From a virus: a stretch of 27,220 bases of DNA. The number at the start of each line of letters is the position of its first letter. Position 1 is the stretch's first letter. Location: IMG/VR virus record IMGVR_UViG_3300042914_002157, positions 1 through 27,220 of that record; one strand, 5' to 3'. Below the pieces are notes generated by a model that saw only the letters and a program-made list of their open reading frames with translations, was not told the origin of the DNA and made no database searches. A program made the position numbers and the translations under genes. Of this stretch, positions 1 through 8,838 are shown piece after piece.

Positions 1-1
1 T

Positions 2-1498
2 ACTGCAAGCGGATCACCAGGAGGATCATCAACTCAGCTACAATACAATAACGCAGGGGCTTTTGGTGGCATTTCTGGGGCTACTACAAACGGGACTGCC
101 GTAACATTTGCCGCAGGTGCATTAATTGGAACAGACCTTAAAGCTAGTGGAAGCGGTGGCATTTCAATTCTTAATAATTCAGGTACTGAAGTTGCCTCAT
201 TCGGTTCTGCCGCAGGAACAGGTGCTTCCTTGAATGGTGCAACAAATATTGGTGCTGCCTCTGCCGATTACTGGGGATTTGCAGGAGGTACAGGAACGAT
301 TGCAATGACGGCAACCGGATCGTCATCAAACATCAATATAAACCTTGTACCAAAAGGAACGGGAGTTCTTCAGTCGAATGGCGTTGAAGTGGTAACGATA
401 TCAGGATCACAAACCTTAACCAATAAGACACTAACTTCTCTTGTAATCAATGTCGGATCGGATGCAACAGGTGACATATACTACCGAAATTCAGGTGGTT
501 TATTCACAAGGCTTGCGGCAGGAACAAACGGCCATGTATTAACTTTATCGGCAGGCATTCCTTCGTGGGCATCAGCAGGAGTAGCTACTATGGCAATCGG
601 TGGTTCAATCACAAGTGCCACAGCAGGAAGTGTTTTATTTGCAGGGCTTAGTGGGGTGTTGGCACAAGACAACTCCAATTTCTTTTTTGACGATACCAAC
701 AACCGATTGGGTATTGGATTTGGCACAACCATTTCTGCAAGATTGGCATTAGGAGCAGGAACGGCATCTGTTCCACACTTTACACTAACACCATCCTCTG
801 CGGCATTCACCGGAACAACTGATGGGATGCTGACATATCAGAATGTTTCCTCTGTTCCAAATCTGGTGCTTTACAAAGGCACGGGAGCAACCAATGTATT
901 GACAACGGCAAGGAACTCTGACTTTGCCACAGGTTCAGCCTCTGGGGTACTTATTGCCGATACATCTGGAAATCTTACCAAGTCAGGTGACTTGACGGCA
1001 TTGGGCATATTTACTCAGACCAATACAATAACGGTAGCCAATACAGCAACCTCTACAACACTACTTGGAACATTAATTGGAAGCTCCACATTACCTTCCA
1101 GTTTTTTTGCAGTAGGTAAGACGATTAAAATATTTGTATCAGGAACTTATAATCAAGACTCAGGGAGTCAAGATTGTGCTTTAAAATTGACCATCGGTGG
1201 TGTAGCAGTTGGAACAATAACCTTTTCCCACAATGGAGGTTTGACAACAGTATATTATGATGCAGAGTTTACATTAACTTGCAGAACAACTGGAGCATCT
1301 GGAACACTTCAATTTTTGGGAATCGGTAGACTAAATCATACCGGAAGTGATTTACAAAACTATTTTCAGGTAAGCAGTACCTCTGCATCAATCAATACCA
1401 CTGGAACACTTGCCATTGACTTGCAAGCCGATTGGGTGACCGCAAACGCTGCCAATTCTATTACTGCTTCAATTGTTACCGCTACCTATCTAAACTAA
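2..1498 (+). CDS. Phage tail fibre / structural protein, 5' end outside window
   Basis: The reading frame is open from the first bases of the window and ends at 1498, so the N-terminus is missing; at least 498 residues are present. The sequence is Gly/Ala/Ser/Thr-rich and low in charge. Near the start it has the S-T-Q-L-Q-Y-N-N-A-G-A-F-G-G pattern often seen in phage tail fibres and appendage proteins, followed by beta-repeat-like segments such as GSQTLTNKTLTS. The C-terminal 150 residues look like a beta-sandwich head domain, rich in Thr, Val and Ile with almost no charged residues. An ATG exists at 230, but the frame upstream has the same composition, so it is probably internal. The next gene begins one base after the stop. 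Likely role: a distal tail or virion-surface protein involved in host contact. This is inferred from composition and context, not from a catalytic motif. Confidence 0.72.
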   Translation, partial: TASGSPGGSSTQLQYNNAGAFGGISGATTNGTAVTFAAGALIGTDLKASGSGGISILNNSGTEVASFGSAAGTGASLNGATNIGAASADYWGFAGGTGTIAMTATGSSSNININLVPKGTGVLQSNGVEVVTISGSQTLTNKTLTSLVINVGSDATGDIYYRNSGGLFTRLAAGTNGHVLTLSAGIPSWASAGVATMAIGGSITSATAGSVLFAGLSGVLAQDNSNFFFDDTNNRLGIGFGTTISARLALGAGTASVPHFTLTPSSAAFTGTTDGMLTYQNVSSVPNLVLYKGTGATNVLTTARNSDFATGSASGVLIADTSGNLTKSGDLTALGIFTQTNTITVANTATSTTLLGTLIGSSTLPSSFFAVGKTIKIFVSGTYNQDSGSQDCALKLTIGGVAVGTITFSHNGGLTTVYYDAEFTLTCRTTGASGTLQFLGIGRLNHTGSDLQNYFQVSSTSASINTTGTLAIDLQADWVTANAANSITASIVTATYLN

Positions 1499-1499
1499 T

Positions 1500-2354
1500 A
1501 TGCCACTAACAGCACTTGGAGGACCGACCGGAACTGTAGTTGTTGGAGATGTCGGAACGGTTTTATTCCCTCAAATTTTACATCCAAATGTCTTTGCTTA
1601 TATCGATGCTCAAGCAAGCATCGGATATCAAATGACCAGGACTGAAATTAATGCCATTAATAATTTGGTGTGGGGACTTGTGAACATGGACTTGTGGAGC
1701 AGAATGCAAGTGATTTATCCATTTATTGGCAGTTCACTCAATGCTCAAAAATGGAATCTAAAAGACACTTCCACATTTAATATAACATTTACCGGAACGG
1801 GATTCACAACATCAACCGCTAACGGATTACAGAAGACAGTAGCAGATGCGTTAAGCTATGGCACTACCGGATACACTCCATCTGTAAATGCATCTGCTTT
1901 TGATTTTCATCAAAGCATTTATGTAGGCACTACACAAGCATCAAGCATTATCACACCAATTGGTGCGTTTTCTTCACCGACTAAACTTGGACTACTTACA
2001 GGTAATGGTGTAGGTGTTTTTGGAATCCAAAATATATCGTCCGCATCGGTTCAATATAATGTCTTCACGACCAGAAGTACCAATACGGGATTTGTCATTG
2101 GATCAAGAACCGCTTCAAATAACATTATGTTATTTATCAATAGCGTATTGATTGGATCAAATACCACAACTGCTACATCTAATATTTTACCAACAAATCA
2201 GGTGGCGATTGGAATTACCACATCCGGAGCAGCCTATCCATCAACTCAGGCATTTAGATTTGCAACTATTGGAACTGGCTTAAATCCAGATCAGGCAAGA
2301 AATTTATCCATTTTAGTTCAAGCCTTCAATACAACTCTTGCACGGCAAGTTTAA
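1500..2354 (+). CDS. Phage structural protein, probably tail or appendage associated
   Basis: A 284-residue protein starting at the ATG one base after the upstream stop, so probably co-translated with the tail-fibre gene. Residues about 40-90 have mixed helical character with Trp and Tyr. The remainder is a Ser/Thr/Asn-rich beta-type sequence with many short hydrophobic strands and the pattern G-F-V-I-G-S-R-T, suggestive of a concanavalin-like (LamG-type) jelly roll. That resemblance is weak, and no sugar-binding residues can be assigned. No signal peptide or membrane segment is present. It converges with the minus-strand SGNH hydrolase gene, with only four bases between the two stops. I do not recognise a named family; a virion role is inferred from neighbours and composition. 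Confidence 0.62.
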   Translation: MPLTALGGPTGTVVVGDVGTVLFPQILHPNVFAYIDAQASIGYQMTRTEINAINNLVWGLVNMDLWSRMQVIYPFIGSSLNAQKWNLKDTSTFNITFTGTGFTTSTANGLQKTVADALSYGTTGYTPSVNASAFDFHQSIYVGTTQASSIITPIGAFSSPTKLGLLTGNGVGVFGIQNISSASVQYNVFTTRSTNTGFVIGSRTASNNIMLFINSVLIGSNTTTATSNILPTNQVAIGITTSGAAYPSTQAFRFATIGTGLNPDQARNLSILVQAFNTTLARQV

Positions 2355-2358
2355 CATC

Positions 2359-3039
2359 CTAATAAACTTGTTTCCTAATCATCCGATTACCAACACGTAA
2401 TTCAACAATAGGAGTCTGGTCAATGAGGCTCTTTTCTTTTATCACAACGTCTCTCTTGCCTCTCCACCAAGCCACAAATGAAGAGGCCATCCTTGCATAT
2501 CCCCAATCATCTGGATGAATCCGGTCTGGGCTAAGAATGATGGATGGAAGTTGAGCAAAATTGCAGATTAATCCTTCTTGAGCCACAACCATAGGAGTGA
2601 TTAAAGTATCCAAACTCTTTTGAGGAATAAGGGGATGCCTTGATGCAATGGGTGTATTATGGATAATTAGTGCATCGGGCCACCATAGCTTCACTGAATC
2701 AATTACACGTTGATAAGCCCTTGGGACTTTTTTGCCACCTCCGTAGGGCAACTGTGCATCATTGGTTGGGCCTCCAAGAATAACAATGTCGAAGTGCTGA
2801 CCTTTCTGACTCCGCAATTGTGGGATTAGTCTATAGTTGGTGCTATCCAGATAAGTGGCGTTCGGTACTGCCTTGTTTACAACCTGCCATCCAAGTGCGG
2901 CCTTAACCCGTGGAACCCATCCAGAATCAAGATGTGTGGCTTTTAAACCGTAATCAATAGATGTCCCGACCACCAATACACGTTGTGCCTGTGCAGATCC
3001 TGTAATGAGGAAGGCTAGTAAAATAAGAATGCGTTTCAT
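2359..3039 (-). CDS. Secreted SGNH/GDSL-like hydrolase
   Basis: A 226-residue protein with a clear N-terminal signal peptide: basic M-K-R, a hydrophobic run, and a likely cleavage after A-Q-A near residue 18. The SGNH catalytic blocks are visible. Block I is GTSIDYG at about 25-31 (nucleophile Ser27), block III is GGPTND at 89-94 (oxyanion Asn93), and block V is D-R-I-H at 172-175 (Asp172 and His175). Block II is poorly conserved (KAVPNAT). The family comprises esterases, lipases and carbohydrate O-acetyl esterases, so deacetylation of a surface polysaccharide or peptidoglycan is plausible but not shown. The gene lies on the strand opposite to the surrounding tail genes and looks like an inserted accessory gene. 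TTTGC lies three bases before the ATG. The start was chosen because it gives a complete signal peptide. Confidence 0.8.
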   Translation of the reverse strand: MKRILILLAFLITGSAQAQRVLVVGTSIDYGLKATHLDSGWVPRVKAALGWQVVNKAVPNATYLDSTNYRLIPQLRSQKGQHFDIVILGGPTNDAQLPYGGGKKVPRAYQRVIDSVKLWWPDALIIHNTPIASRHPLIPQKSLDTLITPMVVAQEGLICNFAQLPSIILSPDRIHPDDWGYARMASSFVAWWRGKRDVVIKEKSLIDQTPIVELRVGNRMIRKQVY

Positions 3040-3124
3040 TTTGCAAAGAACGGGATTTCAGCTATGTATTTGTCTAATTTGGGTTCATGTTCGTATCTTT
3101 CCACCATTAAAGCAAAAAATCAGC

Positions 3125-3493
3125 ATGACAATCAAAATAAGCAAGGCGGCTCAATTGTACTTTGCCCTGAGTGATTTAACCAATAAAGAACTCTCATTTA
3201 CAACCGCATACCGCATCAAACGAAATCTCGACCGATTGAAATCAATTGGTGAAAAGTACACGGAAGAATTGAATGCTGAATTTGAAACGATACTGCCAAA
3301 AAAGGAAGTGTATGCTGAAGGCGAGTTAAAACAATACCACACAATTGCAGATTCAATAGTGTTCAAAAGATGGGATGAGTCGGGTGAAATGGAGGATTTG
3401 GATTTGAAAGTTCTTTCGCTTGAAACAGAAGACATCAAATTATCTGCCCGTCAAATTGAAGCCCTTGAATCAATCTTAACATTCGAAATCTAA
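3125..3493 (+). CDS. Small phage protein of unknown function
   Basis: A 122-residue protein. The frame is open further upstream, but that part overlaps the divergent SGNH gene and has non-coding-like composition. The ATG at 3125 (M-T-I-K-I-S-K) follows an A-rich stretch and is preferred. The protein is mostly helical and charged, with an N-terminal helix (AAQLYFALSDL), a central Arg/Lys-rich helix and an acidic C-terminal half. In size and pattern it recalls short phage proteins encoded near tail genes (DUF1617-like), but I cannot assign it. The stop overlaps the start of the next gene as TAATG, showing tight translational coupling within the tail module. Confidence 0.6.
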   Translation: MTIKISKAAQLYFALSDLTNKELSFTTAYRIKRNLDRLKSIGEKYTEELNAEFETILPKKEVYAEGELKQYHTIADSIVFKRWDESGEMEDLDLKVLSLETEDIKLSARQIEALESILTFEI

Positions 3494-4035
3494 TGGCACA
3501 GAAAACAAGAGAAGAACTTAATGCGGCTAATGCCGCCCTGTTTGTCAACAACGAAACTGGTGACATCACACCGGATGAAGAAAGGGCATACAACGAGGAT
3601 GTCAATGATTCCTTTGCAATTCGTTATGAGTTTGATGTAACCATCACAGACACGGCTGCAATTCAAGGGATGGCTACTAACCCAATTCTATTAGTAGAGG
3701 ATGACGGAGTTAGTTATCTGCAATTGATTGCAGCTACTATTCTAATGATTGATGACGGCACGACCCAATATGACTTTACGGGTTATATGTCAATTATTGG
3801 CACGGTTGAGAGTAATGTCAAAGCATTTAGTGCGACTATGGATGTTAGTATTGGTTCAGGAGTATCAATTATAACAACCTTTCCGGTGAATGTGCCAAAT
3901 ACACATAACTTGTTTTTGACCTATAAAGCAGCCGATAACTCAGGCGGTTTAGCACTCTCAGCTTTTTCGGATGCAACAGAAGGTGATCACACCCTTCGGG
4001 TTTACGGAACGTACACTAAATTCCCTATATCATAA
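3493..4035 (+). CDS. Phage structural protein of unknown function
   Basis: A 180-residue protein whose ATG overlaps the upstream stop (TAATG) and whose own stop overlaps the next ATG by one base. An acidic helical N-terminus (about residues 1-45, D-E-E-R-A-Y-N-E-D-V) precedes a beta-rich, Thr/Ile-rich C-terminal domain with alternating hydrophobic residues, typical of small virion or baseplate-type proteins. No catalytic motif, signal peptide or membrane helix is visible. Coupling on both sides suggests it is made in stoichiometric balance with its neighbours, possibly as a trimeric appendage protein. The exact role is unknown. Confidence 0.62.
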   Translation: MAQKTREELNAANAALFVNNETGDITPDEERAYNEDVNDSFAIRYEFDVTITDTAAIQGMATNPILLVEDDGVSYLQLIAATILMIDDGTTQYDFTGYMSIIGTVESNVKAFSATMDVSIGSGVSIITTFPVNVPNTHNLFLTYKAADNSGGLALSAFSDATEGDHTLRVYGTYTKFPIS

Positions 4036-6152
4036 TGGGCAACGCACATCCTTTCTACCGATTCAGTCCGGCCAATGTCAATGGTGGATTTGAACCAGGG
4101 TACAGTTTTCAGTCTGGTAAACTCAATGCGTTTTTGAACGAATACCTCGATGGGGATTTTATCGGAGACCCAATCGGTCAAGCAATTAAAGACTTTCAAA
4201 GTAAAATCGAGGTTAGAAATTCGCCTGCTAATGGCGGTGATATACGATTGGTTTATCCAAAGCCCTATCCAACTATTACAGGCGTTCAAACCTTGATTTT
4301 TTACGTTCAAAACGACCAACTGTATGCAGTTGATTCAACCCAAAGGGTGACTATTACATTAGACTTGAATAATGGTAACATCACAGCTTCAACCTTTGTT
4401 TTTTCGGGTATAGTTTCGGCCTCATCAAGTTACGATGACCCGATTGTAGATGTAGAATTGTTGGTAAAACGGGCCTTAGAAATCTATTATCAGAACGGTT
4501 CATCCATATTCCCGATTACCTATTCATTCGACCGGACAACGGGCATTGCAACCAGTTCAATTGCTAGAGGAAAGGATTGGGAGGTTGATCTGGACACGGG
4601 CTTTGTTGGTCGGTATCCGGCACAAACAAACCCATTCGCCCCGGTGAAATCCGTGACTTTTTCCGCTTTGACTCCGTCTCAGAATTACATCCTGTCTCTG
4701 ATGGAACGGATCATTTCTTTGACCATTGCTGACCAGACTTTGACGGCTAGTGATCTGATTAATGCTATCAATCTGTTACACTTGCCTGATGATTACACGG
4801 TGACCAATACAACGGATGCATCTGGGGGTACTGAACGAGTTTTAACTCTATTTACGGGTGAAAGGTCGTTTATCTTAATCGCACGTACTGACGGCACTTT
4901 CTGGTACTTTCAGAGGTTCGTGATTGATGATTCAACACCGACAAATAATTTTCTTGTTGCTTATGGCTTTGGAACATCACTTCCTTATGAGCCATTAGCC
5001 GGAGCATTATTCCCGAATGGTTGGTCAGACATGGATTTAATCCAGTTCGATAACGGATGTGAACCGGAAGACCTTGACACGTTCCAGATGCCAATCAAAA
5101 CGGGTGACACGTATCAATTCAACATCATTCCCGAACAGGCCAACCTGACCGGATTAACTTCTTGCCAAATCGGTCTGTTTGATGAGAACCTGAACTTTGT
5201 GAGTGAGATTGGATTAGTTAAATTGCCAGACTGTGGATTGATTAATACCGTTTCGGTGACCTTTGATACAGGTGGTATGAAAGCAGATATATTTGAATTA
5301 GAATTAGATGTGCTTTTTACATTTCACACTTGCGATTCGACAATAGAAATTACCGTTCCATTTGCAGAAATGGATTTTGCAACAAATCCAGCTTTCTGGT
5401 CATCACTATTTGATTATGTTGCAACGCAAGGTGATTACATTGGTTCATATATTGTTGGACCGGGTGTAAATGTTCCTACTACAGTAACATTTATAACAGG
5501 TCTTTCTCTGGGTATTCAATCAGTTGATTTTTTGGTAGTGACTGTTGGGTTGCCTTATGGAGGAACAGGTGAAAGTAATGGTAGGTGCTATCCTAATCAA
5601 TTACAAGGTACTGTCACAATCCCATCTGCACCTGATGGTTGCTATGTGTTCGGGCTATACGATGACAACTACCCTTACCAATCAATCTTTGCGTTCTCCA
5701 ATACACTTTACTTGAACAATGAGGATTGCTTCAGTTCAATGTGGCAATTCGGATCGTCTGAGGATGCCATTATTGAGGGCTTTGAGTATTACTCCGGTTG
5801 GATGCAACAGTTACGGCTACCCATCAACGGGGCAGGGCAGAAGCCAAAGATTGAAGAGTCAATTTATCGGAACTCAGACGGCACTTATCAAAGACCTTCC
5901 AATTATTCTGATTTAACCGTAGATTTGCATAGTGATTATTTGGACTTAGAAACACGGAATGCGGTATTTTCTGCCACAAGATGCCCAATCCTGATTTTCG
6001 AAGACAAATCCATATTTGTTTCGGGAGATTTGGACGTTGCCACCGTTCAGGACTTTTCAAACAAAACATCTTATAGAAAACTTGCTCAAATGAAGTTTTC
6101 CGCACTGATTCAGGGCTTTCAGCCTAACAACAACGCCTGCATAGGGTGTTAA
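4035..6152 (+). CDS. Large tail-associated structural protein
   Basis: A 705-residue protein, the largest complete structural protein in the window. It is rich in Thr, Ser, Asn, aromatic residues and beta-type alternation, with few Lys. Several regions repeat a pattern of short strands separated by F-D-x-G turns, and Cys residues are scattered through the C-terminal half (CEPEDL, DCGL, CDST, DCFSS, NNNACIGC). It ends in a C-I-G-C motif. No hydrolase motif could be found. It sits directly before a gene for a protein with an Ig-like C-terminus and upstream of the portal gene. Candidates are a tail-tip/hub protein or a receptor-binding appendage; a tape measure is unlikely because the long helical or hydrophobic segments expected there are missing. 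Confidence 0.65.
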   Translation: MGNAHPFYRFSPANVNGGFEPGYSFQSGKLNAFLNEYLDGDFIGDPIGQAIKDFQSKIEVRNSPANGGDIRLVYPKPYPTITGVQTLIFYVQNDQLYAVDSTQRVTITLDLNNGNITASTFVFSGIVSASSSYDDPIVDVELLVKRALEIYYQNGSSIFPITYSFDRTTGIATSSIARGKDWEVDLDTGFVGRYPAQTNPFAPVKSVTFSALTPSQNYILSLMERIISLTIADQTLTASDLINAINLLHLPDDYTVTNTTDASGGTERVLTLFTGERSFILIARTDGTFWYFQRFVIDDSTPTNNFLVAYGFGTSLPYEPLAGALFPNGWSDMDLIQFDNGCEPEDLDTFQMPIKTGDTYQFNIIPEQANLTGLTSCQIGLFDENLNFVSEIGLVKLPDCGLINTVSVTFDTGGMKADIFELELDVLFTFHTCDSTIEITVPFAEMDFATNPAFWSSLFDYVATQGDYIGSYIVGPGVNVPTTVTFITGLSLGIQSVDFLVVTVGLPYGGTGESNGRCYPNQLQGTVTIPSAPDGCYVFGLYDDNYPYQSIFAFSNTLYLNNEDCFSSMWQFGSSEDAIIEGFEYYSGWMQQLRLPINGAGQKPKIEESIYRNSDGTYQRPSNYSDLTVDLHSDYLDLETRNAVFSATRCPILIFEDKSIFVSGDLDVATVQDFSNKTSYRKLAQMKFSALIQGFQPNNNACIGC

Positions 6153-6167
6153 AATTCAAACATTCAA

Positions 6168-7010
6168 ATGAATATTACTCTCAATTGTCCTCCGGTTAGT
6201 TGCTATAAGAACTACCGTTGTGACGTGGATTATAAAGGTCGGATCATTGGGGCAGCATTGGTGAAAAAGACCGTTGCGAGCCTCATCGACAAGACAGATG
6301 CTACTACTCTTCTGGATTCAATTTTCTACCAAGCACTTGACGGGAATGCAATCATGTTCCTGAACATTGCAGGTGATAAGCCGAAACCAGAAACGGCAGA
6401 ACTTCCGGGTGTTGGATTGCGTATCAATCGACCAGGGGCGAAAACTCACACATTGAACTTCATCGATGCTCAAGTTATCGCCAACGTGGATTCGTACAAC
6501 AAAATCCTTCGTTCATCACAGAACTATGACCTGTACTACTTCACTCCAGAATTGTACTGGGATGCCTCTGGAACGCAGGTAACCGTCATCGGTGATCCAG
6601 TTATCCAGAATGACCTGACTCAGTTCATCAACGGTGAAACGATGATTAAATGGGTAGCAGATTCAAACCCTGTTCCATCTGATTTCGACACGGATAAATT
6701 ACTTGAAGGTCTGTTCTACGAGGTAAGCGGAGTTGATGCCATTGCTGCACCAATCGGCTTTATTCAGAGTGAAACGTATACAGCCTCTCTGAACTACGAT
6801 TTCGGTTCACAAAGTCTTCCATCGACTGTTTGGTCACTCGGTTCATCTGCTGCCGTTATTGCGGCCTTGGGTGCAACGATTGACGCAACAACTGGTTCAC
6901 TTGACATTGATCCGCAAGTTGTTGGGGATTATGTCTTGACCGTAGTTGCATCCAACGAAGCCGGATGTATCTTTGGAACTCTTGATGTATCAGTAACTGT
7001 AACTGCATAA
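6168..7010 (+). CDS. Phage structural protein with C-terminal Ig-like domain
   Basis: A 280-residue protein. Residues 1 to about 195 form an N-terminal domain with a Cys-rich start (MNITLNCPPVSCYKNYRC) and mixed alpha/beta character, including a predicted strand-rich centre. Residues about 200-280 resemble a bacterial Ig-like or putative-Ig (He_PIG/cadherin-like) domain: S-A-A-V-I-A-A-L-G-A-T-I-D-A-T-T-G is followed by a D-Y-V-L-T-V-V-A-S-N-E-A-G pattern and a terminal V-S-V-T-V-T-A strand. Ig-like decorations of this kind are common on phage tail-tube and capsid proteins and help attachment to cell-surface glycans. The gene lies 15 bases after the large structural gene and just upstream of the portal. 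A tail-tube or other oligomeric virion protein is likely. Confidence 0.65.
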   Translation: MNITLNCPPVSCYKNYRCDVDYKGRIIGAALVKKTVASLIDKTDATTLLDSIFYQALDGNAIMFLNIAGDKPKPETAELPGVGLRINRPGAKTHTLNFIDAQVIANVDSYNKILRSSQNYDLYYFTPELYWDASGTQVTVIGDPVIQNDLTQFINGETMIKWVADSNPVPSDFDTDKLLEGLFYEVSGVDAIAAPIGFIQSETYTASLNYDFGSQSLPSTVWSLGSSAAVIAALGATIDATTGSLDIDPQVVGDYVLTVVASNEAGCIFGTLDVSVTVTA

Positions 7011-7014
7011 TAAC

Positions 7015-8838
7015 GTGAACGAGCAACTTCTTTTGGGCATTATCAAACTTCTCTCTAAGGATAAAATCAGAGAGGGGCAATCAGAGTACATCCATGACAT
7101 CCGTGAGATTGCGGATGAACTTGAGCCGCACTTTGATGAGGACTACCCGAAGAAGTTGCTTCGTGTGCAGCATCCCGGGGAGCAGGATTGGATGAAAATC
7201 TACCGGAAGGAACGATGGCAACCCAAGACAAGAACCGCAACCGGACGGGTGTACACGACCCTGCAAAAGATTCAACAGGCCGATGATTTCAAAATCCTTT
7301 TCAAGAATGACTTTGCCGACATCGGGATAAGCGAGAGCAACCCGAAAGGGTTACCTTCCAAATACTGTTTGGAGAATCTGCCAAAGTTTGGCTCAATCGA
7401 AACATGGACTTTCTCTTTGGGCTTATCCAAGTACCTGGAGAATCCTAATTCGGTGGTATTTGTCGGCCCTGATCTCGAATCATGGATTGAAGACCCGACA
7501 CCAGGCAATGAAATGTTCATCAACTGGGAGAAACCATACCCACAAGTCTTTGAAGAAGATCATATCGTCTACAAGGCTGACGGTGGAATCATTTTCAAGT
7601 TAGATCAATACGAAAACAAGGACGGTGACAAGGTCAAGCGAAAGTATGACCAATTCCTTGCCGTATCAATGGAAGGTCTGGTTCTGGTTCGTCAGATAAG
7701 GCCGTACAACGGAAGCGAGGATGTATTTGATACATTCATCGCACCTTACGCATTCCTTCAATATCCAATCTATTCGGTTGGGTCGGTAATCTGTGAAATT
7801 GAAGACGGCCAAATCGTTTATGATTCAATCCTTACTCCTTGTCTTCCTGCATGGAATGATGCCTTGTTTACCAATGATGATTTGTTGGTCAATAAAGCCC
7901 TTCATTCGAACCCGATCTTCTGGCGTTATAAAAACAGCCCATGCAAGACCTGTAACGGATCAGGCTTGTTATCAGGAAAGGATAACACACAAAGAACTTG
8001 TGGAAGCTGTAACGGAAACGGACTGGGTTCAGAGGGTTCACCATTCGCCACCATCGAAATAAACCTTCAAAAGAAGAACGCAACCAATCCAGATGTCCAG
8101 TATCCAACTGGTCCGCCTGCCGGATATATTCAGCTCGACATTGCGGCACTGGAAGCCCAAAAGAAGGACATTGATGATGACATTTACCGAGGTTTTCAGG
8201 CAATTGGAATCGAACTGTTAGCCAATGTTCCTGCGGCTCAATCTGGAGTTGCGAAGCAGTACGACCGGAAGGAATTAAACACTTTCTTCTTTCAGGTTGC
8301 CGTTCACCTTGGTTATCTGATTGAAGAAATTTCCTTTGCTATATTCCTGCAACGCTACCGGACGGAAATAGAGTCAAGGCTCTTGACATTGGATCAGATC
8401 GAAGCCAATAAGCCGAAGGTTGTAATCCCGTCAGACTATGATGTGCTGACTACATCGGTCCTTTCTACCAACCTTTCTGATGCCATCAGAAACCAGTTTG
8501 ACCCCATAATTACAATGGGCCTTACTGCTCAGTACACGGAAAAGGTATTCGGTGAAAATAGCTATCAATTGAAGGTTTTGAAAATCAAGACGGCCATTGA
8601 TCCATTGCCTTACATGACCACCGAGGAAAAGTTGATCCTGAAGGATTCAATGGGTTGTACTGAACTTGACTACATCACATCTGCTTACCTAAATGCTTTT
8701 GTCACGGAGTTGATAGAGGCCAATATGGATTGGGTTAATGAGGCAAGGCCAAAGCAACGAGCCGATGTCAAAGCAATGGCAATCGAGAAACAGAAAGAGA
8801 TCAAAGCCGGATTGGTTACTTTGATGCCTGAAGAATGA
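7015..8838 (+). CDS. Portal protein with embedded DnaJ-type zinc-finger motif
   Basis: A 607-residue protein starting at GTG, five bases after the previous stop. Size, position before a MuF-like gene and the C-terminal pattern support a portal: S-G-V-A-K-Q-Y-D-R-K-E at about 410-420, followed by a helical stem and acidic end, matches SPP1-type dodecameric portals that form the DNA entry vertex. An unusual insertion at residues 310-336 carries two C-x-x-C-x-G-x-G units: Cys310, Cys313 and Gly317, then Cys329, Cys332 and Gly336. This is the pattern of the DnaJ zinc-binding module and could hold one Zn ion. The stop overlaps the MuF start (ATGA). I saw no protease or terminase motif. The portal call rests on context and the C-terminal pattern, so it is good but not certain. 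Confidence 0.74.
   Translation: MNEQLLLGIIKLLSKDKIREGQSEYIHDIREIADELEPHFDEDYPKKLLRVQHPGEQDWMKIYRKERWQPKTRTATGRVYTTLQKIQQADDFKILFKNDFADIGISESNPKGLPSKYCLENLPKFGSIETWTFSLGLSKYLENPNSVVFVGPDLESWIEDPTPGNEMFINWEKPYPQVFEEDHIVYKADGGIIFKLDQYENKDGDKVKRKYDQFLAVSMEGLVLVRQIRPYNGSEDVFDTFIAPYAFLQYPIYSVGSVICEIEDGQIVYDSILTPCLPAWNDALFTNDDLLVNKALHSNPIFWRYKNSPCKTCNGSGLLSGKDNTQRTCGSCNGNGLGSEGSPFATIEINLQKKNATNPDVQYPTGPPAGYIQLDIAALEAQKKDIDDDIYRGFQAIGIELLANVPAAQSGVAKQYDRKELNTFFFQVAVHLGYLIEEISFAIFLQRYRTEIESRLLTLDQIEANKPKVVIPSDYDVLTTSVLSTNLSDAIRNQFDPIITMGLTAQYTEKVFGENSYQLKVLKIKTAIDPLPYMTTEEKLILKDSMGCTELDYITSAYLNAFVTELIEANMDWVNEARPKQRADVKAMAIEKQKEIKAGLVTLMPEE

Noticed and set aside
2346-2370. Inverted repeat CAAGTTT/AAACTTG between the convergent stops
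   Set aside because: AT-rich, without a T run; too weak for a terminator call.
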